From NCBI GenBank assembly GCA_026986005.1, contig JALSPK010000040.1, positions 1 to 54,847 of the forward strand: 54,847 bases of DNA. Direction: 5' to 3'. Below are positions 32,927-41,110 of this stretch, in pieces (within the stretch, counting starts at the first letter, position 1; each line of letters begins with the position of its first letter). Below the pieces are notes generated by a model, which did no database searches, was not told the origin of the DNA, and saw only the letters and a list, made by a program, of their open reading frames with translations. This DNA comes from Saprospiraceae bacterium. GTDB lineage: Bacteria; Bacteroidota; Bacteroidia; Chitinophagales; Saprospiraceae. The position numbers were made by a program, and so were the translations under genes.

Positions 32927-35548
32927 ATGAAAAAAATAATAGGGGCTGTTTTCTTTATTATAATCTTATCACTTGGGAATATGTATTCGCAGGACTCTTT
33001 GCTTATGCATAAAGTTAAATTTAGAATAGCCAATCGCGATTTGTCGAATGCACTTGTTGATCTAAGTAAGGTATCAAAAATCAATATAGTTTTTAATATT
33101 ATAGATGTGCCAGAAAAAAGAGTTAATCTCTATGCTCCTGGATATACTTTAAAAGAAATAATTGAATACCTTTTAAAAGGTACAGATTTGAAATATACGG
33201 TAGTGAATAAGCAAGTAGTTGTTTATGTTCCGAAAAAAGAAAAAGATATTGAGTATATATTAAATGGTTATACAACAGATGAGCAATCAGGAGAAAAATT
33301 GGTGTATACAACAGTATATTTACCAGTTACAAATACAGGTACAGTATCAAATGATTATGGTTTTTATAGCTTGAATATTTCTAAAACAGATACAATCGTA
33401 GTATTCTCATATCTAGGTTACAGGTCAAAAACTGTGAAATTATCAAATTTCAATATTGGAAGACTTGACGCACAATTGGTAAAAGAACCCAGTACTGTGC
33501 TAAGGGAGATTATTATTACTGATAACAAATCTTACAATAAAAGGCTTGATTTTTTTGAACCCGAAAAGATTAATATTGCAAGCTTAGAGAAAATGGTGCA
33601 TATAGCAGGAGAAGATGATATAATGCGTTACAACTATGTAAAAGCAGGTGTTCTTACGGGAGCTGATGGATTCGGTGGGATGCATGTACGAGGCGGTAAC
33701 TCAGGAGGTAATATGATTTTGCTGGATGGTGTGCCTGTGTATAATGCTCAACATGCTGTAGGACTTTTTTCTGTATTTAACTCGAGTATTATAAAAAATG
33801 CAAGATTTTTAAAAGGCGATTTTCCAGCTAGATATGGAGGGAGTTTGGAATCAGTATTGGACATTAGGACAAGAGATGGAAATAAAAAGAAACTGGGAGG
33901 TGAGTTTGACTTGGGCGTATTCACGATAAAGGGCGTTTTGGAGGGTCCGATAACTGATGGTAAAAGCTCGATGCTAGTAAGTTTTAGAAGGACATATTTG
34001 GATATTTGGAGCAAAGCATTCTCAAATGTTCTTAGTAATGAAGTAAGGACAAAAGACTTTTCATATTATTTTTATGATTTGAATATGAAAATGAATTTTG
34101 AAATAAATAACAAGAATCGAATACACTTCAATTTTTATAAAGGCAAGGATGATTTTCTAAACAACTCGCTTGAGTATAAATCAAAAGATAAAGAGCTGGA
34201 AATAATTAATAATAAAGATAAATGGGAATGGGGAAATACTTTAATTTCTTTACAATGGAATTCTCAGATTGGGAAAAAGGCTTTTGTTAATACTTCATTA
34301 TTTTATAGTGGATATAACCTTAACTCTAATACCAGCCATGTGTCAATATTGCCAAATGAGTCTGATAAGTATTTTTATAGTGGACGAATTCTAGAATCGG
34401 AGATAAATGATTTGGGAATAAAGATTGATTTTGATTATGCAGCAAATACTTCAAATTATTGTAAATTTGGGATTCAAAGTTTGAAGCACAATATTAACCC
34501 CTTCGTGTATGTAAACACTAAAATTATACCTAAAATAAGCGATATTCCGAAAATTGAAGATATTAAAAGTTCTATAATCGGGTATGAAAATAATAGTTTG
34601 GAGCACAGAATTTATTTTGAAGATAAGATTAATATAAGAAATAGCTCTGTTTTAAATATCGGGTTGCATTATGCTTTGTTTGATACACAAGATAAATTAT
34701 ATCAATCATTTGAACCTAGGATTATATTTAGAACAATTTTAAACAGGAAGATTGTATTTTCAACTTCAATTGCAAGAATGAGCCAGTTTATGCACCTATT
34801 GACCAATAATGGCTTGGGGCTACCTTCTGAAATATTGTTGCCTTCTTCAAAAAGACTGCATCCCGAAAGTATTTGGCATTTTGGTGCTGGGATGATATTT
34901 AATATAAGGGCAAATCTAAATTTCTCTATCAAAACTTACTACAAGTATGCTACAAATGTTGTGGAACAGAAAAATGGAAGCAATTTTATAGTATCTAAGA
35001 ATTCAAATTGGGAAGATTATATTCCCGGAGGGAAAGGTAAGATGTATGGAATTGAGACCGAGCTTAACTACAGCTTGCCAAAGTTTAAATTAATGTTGAA
35101 TTATACATACTCTAAGTCTAAAAGATCTTACAGGCATATATTAAATGGAAAATATTTAGATTATAGATTTTCAAGAACTCATTATATTAATTTGCTAGCA
35201 TTTTTTAAGATGACGGATAAGATGATTTTTTCATTTTCTTCTGTTTTTGGATCGGGAAATCCCTATACATTACCTACTCAGTTAACTCCGGAAGGGGAGA
35301 TGCTTTATGAAGTGTCAAATAACTACAAATTGCCTTTTTACCACCGTATAGATATTGGTGTAGTAAGTAAATTTAAAGTCAAAGGAATTAATCAAGAGCT
35401 TAAATTGGGAATATATAATTTATTATCACGAAGAAATCCATTTTATGTTACATTCAAGGGAAATGAAGGGAAGTTGTTAAAAGCTGATTTTAAAGAAGTT
35501 TATGTGTTTCCTATTTTTCCTTCGATAAAATATAAAGTAAATTTTTAA
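32927..35548 (+). CDS. TonB-dependent receptor with STN signalling domain
   Basis: An 873-residue outer-membrane receptor. Order: signal peptide (MKKIIGAVFFIIILSLGNMY, then SQ); STN domain about 25-80 (NRDLSNALVDLSKVSKINIV) for contact with the anti-sigma; carboxypeptidase-regulatory-like domain about 107-190 (LNGYTTDEQSGEKLVYTTVY); plug with VRGGNSGGNMILLDGVPVYN; and a 22-strand-type barrel ending FPSIKYKVNF. With the FecI/FecR pair upstream and a DUF4249 lipoprotein downstream, it fits a substrate-sensing uptake system. The ligand is unknown. TATTTTTG (32892-32899) resembles a -7 box. Confidence 0.9.
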   Translation: MKKIIGAVFFIIILSLGNMYSQDSLLMHKVKFRIANRDLSNALVDLSKVSKINIVFNIIDVPEKRVNLYAPGYTLKEIIEYLLKGTDLKYTVVNKQVVVYVPKKEKDIEYILNGYTTDEQSGEKLVYTTVYLPVTNTGTVSNDYGFYSLNISKTDTIVVFSYLGYRSKTVKLSNFNIGRLDAQLVKEPSTVLREIIITDNKSYNKRLDFFEPEKINIASLEKMVHIAGEDDIMRYNYVKAGVLTGADGFGGMHVRGGNSGGNMILLDGVPVYNAQHAVGLFSVFNSSIIKNARFLKGDFPARYGGSLESVLDIRTRDGNKKKLGGEFDLGVFTIKGVLEGPITDGKSSMLVSFRRTYLDIWSKAFSNVLSNEVRTKDFSYYFYDLNMKMNFEINNKNRIHFNFYKGKDDFLNNSLEYKSKDKELEIINNKDKWEWGNTLISLQWNSQIGKKAFVNTSLFYSGYNLNSNTSHVSILPNESDKYFYSGRILESEINDLGIKIDFDYAANTSNYCKFGIQSLKHNINPFVYVNTKIIPKISDIPKIEDIKSSIIGYENNSLEHRIYFEDKINIRNSSVLNIGLHYALFDTQDKLYQSFEPRIIFRTILNRKIVFSTSIARMSQFMHLLTNNGLGLPSEILLPSSKRLHPESIWHFGAGMIFNIRANLNFSIKTYYKYATNVVEQKNGSNFIVSKNSNWEDYIPGGKGKMYGIETELNYSLPKFKLMLNYTYSKSKRSYRHILNGKYLDYRFSRTHYINLLAFFKMTDKMIFSFSSVFGSGNPYTLPTQLTPEGEMLYEVSNNYKLPFYHRIDIGVVSKFKVKGINQELKLGIYNLLSRRNPFYVTFKGNEGKLLKADFKEVYVFPIFPSIKYKVNF

Positions 35549-35629
35549 GATTTTTATGTTACCTTTAATTGTTTAACCGTCTTACTAATGGTCTTAATTT
35601 AGAATGTATGTAATTAATTAAAGCGCTGA

Positions 35630-35664
35630 TTTGTTTTATATTTAAAAGTTTAATTATATATTTG
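35630..35664 (+). promoter_or_regulatory. Putative promoter of DUF4249 gene
   Basis: TTTG (35630-35633) and TATATTTG (35657-35664) match the -33 and -7 elements of Bacteroidota promoters, with a 23-bp spacer that is slightly longer than the usual 19-21. The start codon follows 42 bp later. Confidence 0.4.
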
Positions 35665-35706
35665 TATTGTTAATATTGTGTTTTTTAGAAGATAAAATAT
35701 ACGTAA

Positions 35707-36585
35707 TTGAAAGGTAAGTTTATACATATATTTAATGTTACCATATTAGTTTTTTTAATATTGATTTTGCATTCTTGTGAAGTTGATTTATCTAATACTA
35801 TTAGGGCTACTGATTCAAAGATATGGGTGAATGCAATAGTTGGGGTAAATGATACTGTTAGAATATATATAGGAAATACTTCAGGACTGAATAGCGGTGA
35901 TAAAGCTCAATATAGGAATGATGCAGTAGTGAAACTTAGAGTAAATCAGGGTTTGGAAAAAAATCTTAAATATAGAATTGATCCCAAATCTCCATACAGA
36001 GGGTACTATTATACCAGAAGACTAGAGAATTCGGCAGAAGGAGATACCCTGAGGTTTATTTCATGGATACCGGATTCTGATTTTGATACGGTAAAAGGCG
36101 AAACGATTATACCAGCCCCCCCTCTTTTTTCTGATCCGGTTTTAAAATCATCATACGAAAATGGCTCAATTTTGAATAGTCTTGATATTAATCTTAAGGA
36201 TTCTTCAGATATAAAAGGTTTTTACGAAATAAATTTAAGAAGCTTAAACTACTCTGACATTAATAGTGAAATGCCTACTAAAGTAGAAGATATTTCATTG
36301 TTGAATGATTTGAAATTACCTTATGGTCTAACATGGAATGAGAAATTAAATTCAATATTAATAGATTATCGAGATTTGGAAACGGATAGTTTGCATATTA
36401 ATTTTAGAGTAAAGAATAATTACTCGAAAATAAATTTAAGTTTTATAATTAAAAAGGTAACTAAAGAGTATTATGATTATTTTAAAGCTCTTGATGGAGG
36501 TTCTGTTGTAAATTCCAATATTGTGAATGGTTCGGGTATCTTTGCAGGTTATTCCAAATATAGCAAAGAAATTAAAATTAAATAG
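35707..36585 (+). CDS. DUF4249 lipoprotein, TonB-receptor partner
   Basis: 292 residues from a TTG start; no ATG precedes the signal (FIHIFNVTILVFLILILHSC, lipobox LHSC). The DUF4249 pattern includes IRATDSKIWVNAIVGVNDTV, SGLNSGDKAQYRNDAVVKLR and the near-terminal VNGSGIFAGYSKYSK. These proteins sit next to TonB receptors in Bacteroidota and are thought to act in surface uptake. The TAG stop is made by the first bases of a family A element after AAAT, so the native C-terminus may have been longer. It may have its own promoter at 35630-35664. Confidence 0.8.
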   Translation: MKGKFIHIFNVTILVFLILILHSCEVDLSNTIRATDSKIWVNAIVGVNDTVRIYIGNTSGLNSGDKAQYRNDAVVKLRVNQGLEKNLKYRIDPKSPYRGYYYTRRLENSAEGDTLRFISWIPDSDFDTVKGETIIPAPPLFSDPVLKSSYENGSILNSLDINLKDSSDIKGFYEINLRSLNYSDINSEMPTKVEDISLLNDLKLPYGLTWNEKLNSILIDYRDLETDSLHINFRVKNNYSKINLSFIIKKVTKEYYDYFKALDGGSVVNSNIVNGSGIFAGYSKYSKEIKIK

Positions 36586-36659
36586 TGTCTGTGTATAAAG
36601 TGCTTAATTTTTGAAAAATAAAAAGTATTTTTAAATTTTAATGACTTTATAGAAAAGTA
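36584..36659. mobile_element. Family A element with decayed right end (about 76 bp)
   Basis: It begins AGTGTCTGTGTATAAAGTGC and runs through TTTTTAAATTTTAATGACTT to TATAGAAAAGTA, where the GACAGACACT end has been lost. AAAT flanks both sides (36580-36583 and 36660-36663). Its first AG, preceded by T, completes the TAG stop of the DUF4249 gene. Confidence 0.7.
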
Positions 36660-36735
36660 AAATAGTCCTTATTTTTTTCGTTTGTCTCTAATATTATGTA
36701 TTTTGGCTTTTTTTAATTAAAGTCTTTAATGCACT

Positions 36736-37437
36736 ATGATTATATTTTATTCCAATGAGATAATTGATAATATCGCTATTCTGAAAGAAGACGAGGCAAG
36801 GCATTGTTCTAAAGTGTTGAGAAAAAGAGTGGGAGATAGATTGAGGCTTACAGACGGTAAAGGTAGGTTCTATGATGCAGAAGTCATAGGAATCACAAAA
36901 GATGAATGCAAATTGCTTGTCAAGGATAAGTGGGATGGGGATGTTTTAGATTACAAGTTGACAATTGGTATATCATTAGTAAAAAATATATCCAGATTTG
37001 AATGGTTTGTAGAAAAGGCTGTTGAGATTGGCATCTCCAGAATAGTACCTCTCATTTGCGAGAGAACAGAAAAGAGAAATATTAAAGAAAAAAGGCTAAG
37101 TAATATTCTTATTTCGGCATCAAAACAATCTCTTAAGGCAAAGTTTCCTTATCTGGATTCGCCTATAAAATTTAAAGATTTTCTGGATTCAAATGAAAGC
37201 AAGGAAGTATATATTGCTCATTTAAATGACTATTCGGAGTATTTGGGAAAGTTGATAAAACCTAAGTCTGAAATAATAGTTTTGATTGGGCCGGAAGGGG
37301 ATTTTACTAAAAAGGAACTTGAATATGCGTTTTCCAAAGGGGTTAAACCGGTAACTCTAGGTTCGAGTAGATTGAGAACTGAAACAGCAGGTGTTGTTAG
37401 TTGTCAGATAGTAAATACGATAAATGAAATTACATAG
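36736..37437 (+). CDS. rsmE: 16S rRNA m3U1498 methyltransferase
   Basis: A 233-residue SPOUT-class methyltransferase that modifies U1498 of 16S rRNA using SAM. Characteristic segments are EARHCSKVLRKRVGDRLRLT, DGKGRFYDAEV, LVKNISRFEWFVEKAVEIGI and, in the knot, VLIGPEGDFTKKELEYAFSK followed by LGSSRLRTETAGVVS. Length is typical. The downstream membrane-protein gene starts inside its last codons (14-bp overlap), so the pair is co-translated. Upstream lies the decayed family A copy after the DUF4249 gene. Confidence 0.93.
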   Translation: MIIFYSNEIIDNIAILKEDEARHCSKVLRKRVGDRLRLTDGKGRFYDAEVIGITKDECKLLVKDKWDGDVLDYKLTIGISLVKNISRFEWFVEKAVEIGISRIVPLICERTEKRNIKEKRLSNILISASKQSLKAKFPYLDSPIKFKDFLDSNESKEVYIAHLNDYSEYLGKLIKPKSEIIVLIGPEGDFTKKELEYAFSKGVKPVTLGSSRLRTETAGVVSCQIVNTINEIT

Positions 37438-38953
37438 TCGAAATATCACATTTATTTTGTATTTGATAGCCATTTATATGTTGTTACTGGCTTTTAGAGG
37501 ATTCGTGTTTGCTTCAAGTGATATGGTTGAAGTGATTAATTATTCAAAACATATGATTCATTCGGACTTGTTTAGTAATGATTTTTATGTTAGCAATATA
37601 TCAAAAGTTCTTCCAAATGAAAGAGTTGTATTTTCAAGTGTCCTTAAAATGTTGATTGGCAATTTTAAGTATTCTATATTCGCTGTTCATTTTTTATTGA
37701 CTATCACTATGTTGATAGGGCTTTATCTGATTAGTTCAATATATATAAAGCAAAAAGTTTTTAGGTGGCTTACAATTTTGATTTTGTTTGGGCCGTTGTA
37801 CAAAATTAATTTAGGGGGGAATGAGTTGTATTACAATATGTTGATTTCGAGTTTTGTTGCTAAGGTTTTTGGGGTTTGGGCATTTTATTCATATTTATCC
37901 TCAAAAAAAGCAATTGCAATCATACTGATTTTGATTGCTACAATAATTCATCCAACTGTTGGATCTCAATTATTCATAATTGTTGTTTTGGTTATGATAT
38001 TTAATTATACCTATAGAGGCAAAGGATCTCTTGGTGCGCAAGAGATTTTAAGTATTGTTTTGTACCTTGCCATAGGAGGTGGTTATATTTTTTACTTACT
38101 TAGAGCTGTTCATGATTTTGGAATTGACAAAGGGTTGTACTTTGATATATTTGAATTTAGAGTGCCTCATCATTTCTTCCCGCAGTATTTTCCTTTGAAA
38201 AGTTATATTATTGAAATAATTCTTTATTCAGTCGGTGGATTTTTTATGGTAAAGTCTAAAATGACTGAAATGCTAACAATAAGTTTAACATTAGTAATAG
38301 GCATTTTCATTTATATTATTGGGATATTTGTTTTTAAAATGCCTTTTGTGCTCAATACGCAATGGTTTAAAGCTACGATTTGGCTTGAACTGTTTTCATT
38401 AATCGCGATTGTGGCCTCAATAGATAAGGCAATTGTATTAAGTGAGATTCTTAATCAAGTCGCTTTTACCTTGATTATTGGCCTTTGTATTTTTGTATGG
38501 ATTTTAATAGTAGCAGGTAATTCTTACTTTTCTCAGAAGCCATACCAGTTTTGTCAAAATAATGATTTATATGAGGAAGAGAAGTTGGGTAACTTAGTTA
38601 GAGAAGCAACAAAAAAAGACGATATTTTTGTATGGCCGATTGATTTTTCAGGATTCAAATTTTATTCGGAAAGAGGAGCATTTGTGGATTATAAATCGGT
38701 AGTTCATAGGGGAAGTGTTCTTAGAGAGTGGTATAAAAGAATCAAATTAATCTATGGAATTGATATTAATACTCGTAGAGAAAATGGTGGTGTGAAGCAA
38801 AAAGCAATAGCCTTCTATAAAAATATGGGAATTGATGATATAAAAGTATTCAAATCAAAGGGTATAGATTATATCGTACAGTATGCTGATGTTAGATTGA
38901 ATCTAAAAATACTTTTAAAAACAAAAAGCTATATAGTTTATAATCTGAAATAA
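37424..38953 (+). CDS. Polytopic membrane protein, possibly DUF6798
   Basis: 509 residues with about ten transmembrane helices and a C-terminal soluble region (about 385-509). The amphipathic loops and helix pattern recall GT-C-like polytopic proteins; HPTVGSQLF after TIIHPTVG and the C-terminal VWPIDFSGFKFYSERGAFVD, then YKSVVHRGSVLREWYKRIKL, fit what I know of DUF6798. Function unknown; a role in cell-envelope glycan work is speculation. The start codon lies within rsmE. Confidence 0.6.
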   Translation: MKLHSRNITFILYLIAIYMLLLAFRGFVFASSDMVEVINYSKHMIHSDLFSNDFYVSNISKVLPNERVVFSSVLKMLIGNFKYSIFAVHFLLTITMLIGLYLISSIYIKQKVFRWLTILILFGPLYKINLGGNELYYNMLISSFVAKVFGVWAFYSYLSSKKAIAIILILIATIIHPTVGSQLFIIVVLVMIFNYTYRGKGSLGAQEILSIVLYLAIGGGYIFYLLRAVHDFGIDKGLYFDIFEFRVPHHFFPQYFPLKSYIIEIILYSVGGFFMVKSKMTEMLTISLTLVIGIFIYIIGIFVFKMPFVLNTQWFKATIWLELFSLIAIVASIDKAIVLSEILNQVAFTLIIGLCIFVWILIVAGNSYFSQKPYQFCQNNDLYEEEKLGNLVREATKKDDIFVWPIDFSGFKFYSERGAFVDYKSVVHRGSVLREWYKRIKLIYGIDINTRRENGGVKQKAIAFYKNMGIDDIKVFKSKGIDYIVQYADVRLNLKILLKTKSYIVYNLK

Positions 38954-39019
38954 TAATTTCAGAAAAATTGGCTATATTCTGGAAAAGTGTTCGGTATGGT
39001 GCTGTACCTGTTTTGGAGC

Positions 39020-39054
39020 ATGATGAAAAATCAAGTACTTTAAAGACAGATACT
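39020..39054. mobile_element. Family A end, degenerate
   Basis: TGATGAAAAATCAAGTACTT then TAAAGACAGATACT matches the arm ending CAAAAATCAAGCACTTTATAGACAGACACT with a few changes. It lies 6 bp beyond the stop codon of the minus-strand peptidase gene. A left end is not clearly recognisable. Confidence 0.55.
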
Positions 39055-39060
39055 AAATAA

Positions 39061-41106
39061 TCAAAGGTTTCCGTATTCGTTACTGTATTTCAACATTTGT
39101 TCTGCAAAAGTTTTTGGATATTCAATTTTTATATTAGTAATCTTACCATCTTTATCCTTTTGGGGAATCAAATAAGGGTTGACAAAACCTGAATAAGGCT
39201 TAGTGTTGAGTTTTTTTACTCTAGCCAATACTTCTTTGTGTAGTTCTTTATCAACTTTTACACCATAAGTTTCAACTAGTCTTTTGCCTGCTTCATAATC
39301 ACCTTCAGACTTGATTTTTTGAATCTTGCGTAGAAGTACTCCAAATAATTCTCTTAATTTTTTATAGTCATTCACTTTGAAATGCGTTTTTCCATTTTCA
39401 GTGTATTTTTCAATGATATTTTCTTTTGCTCCTTTTTCAAATGCCCAGTTACAAATCAATTGTCTGTTTCTCATATGAGCTTCCTCTAGATCATTTCCCG
39501 GTTTAATACGTTTGAGTTGTTTTAATAATCCATTGCTTATATACCCGTCGTATGCTGCCTTTCCGACATCTAAATTATCCATCAATCCAAGTTTTATCAT
39601 ATATGGATCCATAACATAGTACAATGCGACGATATCTGCTCTAGCTTCTTCCAAAGTTGAGGCATAATTTTTCAGGGTTTCTTTTGGTGTTCCTATCCCC
39701 GGATTTATTTTTCCAGATGCATGCCCAATGACCTCATGCAAAGCAGTAGTCAATTTGTCAGCAAGATTTCCATATTTTTTTTCCAGTTCTATCTCTTCTT
39801 TGCTGTTGGCAAATTCTTCTAGCATGCCACCTCCAGGCGCATTAAAGTAAGCTGCAATAAGGTTACCTAAGCTAACTGATTTTGAACCGTACCTTGACCT
39901 TATCCAATTTGCATTCGGAAGATTTACGCCTATTGGTGTTGAAGGAGAGGCATCTCCACTCTCGCCGGCTGTATTTACAACTTTATACGTTATTCCTACT
40001 ACTTTTTCCTTTTTGTGCTCATCCATTATGGGTGAATTGTCTTCAAACCATTGGGCATTTTCGCCAAGTATCTTCATTCTTGCAGTCGCCTCAAAATCCC
40101 TGATTTCGACAATATTTTCATAAGAACCTCTGTAACCCAAAGGGTCGTTGTACACCTCAATGAAAGAGTTTATATAATCGATGTCAACATTTGTATTCTG
40201 AACCCAGTGAACATTATATTCGTCCCATACATTTAAGTCTCCTGTTTTATAATACTTGATAAGTAAATCAAAACCCTGCTTTTGCTTTTCGTTTTCAGCT
40301 ACGGTTTTTGCTTTCTCAAGCCAGTATACAATTCGTTTTATTGCATTACCATACAATCCATTTAATTTATATACATCTTCTATTATATTACCATTTTTAT
40401 CTTTGTGAATTCTAGAGTTTAATCCATATGATATAGGAGTTTTGTCCTTTTTATTTATAATATTTTTGTAAAATGACTCAACCTCATTTTGGTTTACATC
40501 TTCTGCATAAAAATTTACGGAAGAGCTGAGAAGTAAATCTTTCGAAGGATCTAAACTTACTTTTTTATGTGCAATATTAGGATCAAATATAATATTTTTA
40601 ATATTGTTATCCACGTTTATTTTCGTTTGAGAAAGCAATGTCTCGAAATATTCTCTAGAGAATTTTGGCATTATTTTGTCATTGGAATAATGGTGATGTA
40701 TACCATTTGAAAACCATATTCGTTTTAAGTATACTACAAATTTTTTCCAATTATCCACCGTTTTATCTCCTTTGTAAGTTTTATAAATATTTTCAAGAGC
40801 CTTGCGAATAGGTAGATTGTATTTAAAGTTTTGATCATAAGATATGTCTCTACCTTCGTAACCTGCTTGTGTAAGATAATATACCAATGTTTTTTGTCTT
40901 AGACTTAATTTGTCAAATCCGGGAATCTGGTATTTCAAAACTCTAAGGTCGGCAAATGTATCAACTTGCCATTTAAATTCCTCATTTGAATTATTTGAAT
41001 TTTTCACTTTGGTTTCTACTTTAGCATCTTTTATATTATCGTTATTACATCCTAAAAAAGATGATGCTGCGATAATGAACGATAGGGTTATTATATAAAA
41101 TTTCAT
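39061..41106 (-). CDS. Dipeptidyl peptidase III (M49) lipoprotein
   Basis: 681 residues. The M49 zinc motif HEVIGH (H457, E458, H462) occurs with its characteristic six-residue spacing, and the second motif LEEARAD (E486/E487) follows 24 residues on, as HELLGH/EECRAE in known DPP III. A lipoprotein signal (MKFYIITLSFIIAASSFLGC, then NNDN) implies export to the envelope, unlike the cytosolic mammalian enzyme. It would release dipeptides from N-termini of oligopeptides. It lies 4 bp downstream of the PgpH-like gene. Confidence 0.88.
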   Translation of the reverse strand: MKFYIITLSFIIAASSFLGCNNDNIKDAKVETKVKNSNNSNEEFKWQVDTFADLRVLKYQIPGFDKLSLRQKTLVYYLTQAGYEGRDISYDQNFKYNLPIRKALENIYKTYKGDKTVDNWKKFVVYLKRIWFSNGIHHHYSNDKIMPKFSREYFETLLSQTKINVDNNIKNIIFDPNIAHKKVSLDPSKDLLLSSSVNFYAEDVNQNEVESFYKNIINKKDKTPISYGLNSRIHKDKNGNIIEDVYKLNGLYGNAIKRIVYWLEKAKTVAENEKQKQGFDLLIKYYKTGDLNVWDEYNVHWVQNTNVDIDYINSFIEVYNDPLGYRGSYENIVEIRDFEATARMKILGENAQWFEDNSPIMDEHKKEKVVGITYKVVNTAGESGDASPSTPIGVNLPNANWIRSRYGSKSVSLGNLIAAYFNAPGGGMLEEFANSKEEIELEKKYGNLADKLTTALHEVIGHASGKINPGIGTPKETLKNYASTLEEARADIVALYYVMDPYMIKLGLMDNLDVGKAAYDGYISNGLLKQLKRIKPGNDLEEAHMRNRQLICNWAFEKGAKENIIEKYTENGKTHFKVNDYKKLRELFGVLLRKIQKIKSEGDYEAGKRLVETYGVKVDKELHKEVLARVKKLNTKPYSGFVNPYLIPQKDKDGKITNIKIEYPKTFAEQMLKYSNEYGNL

Positions 41107-41110
41107 ATGT

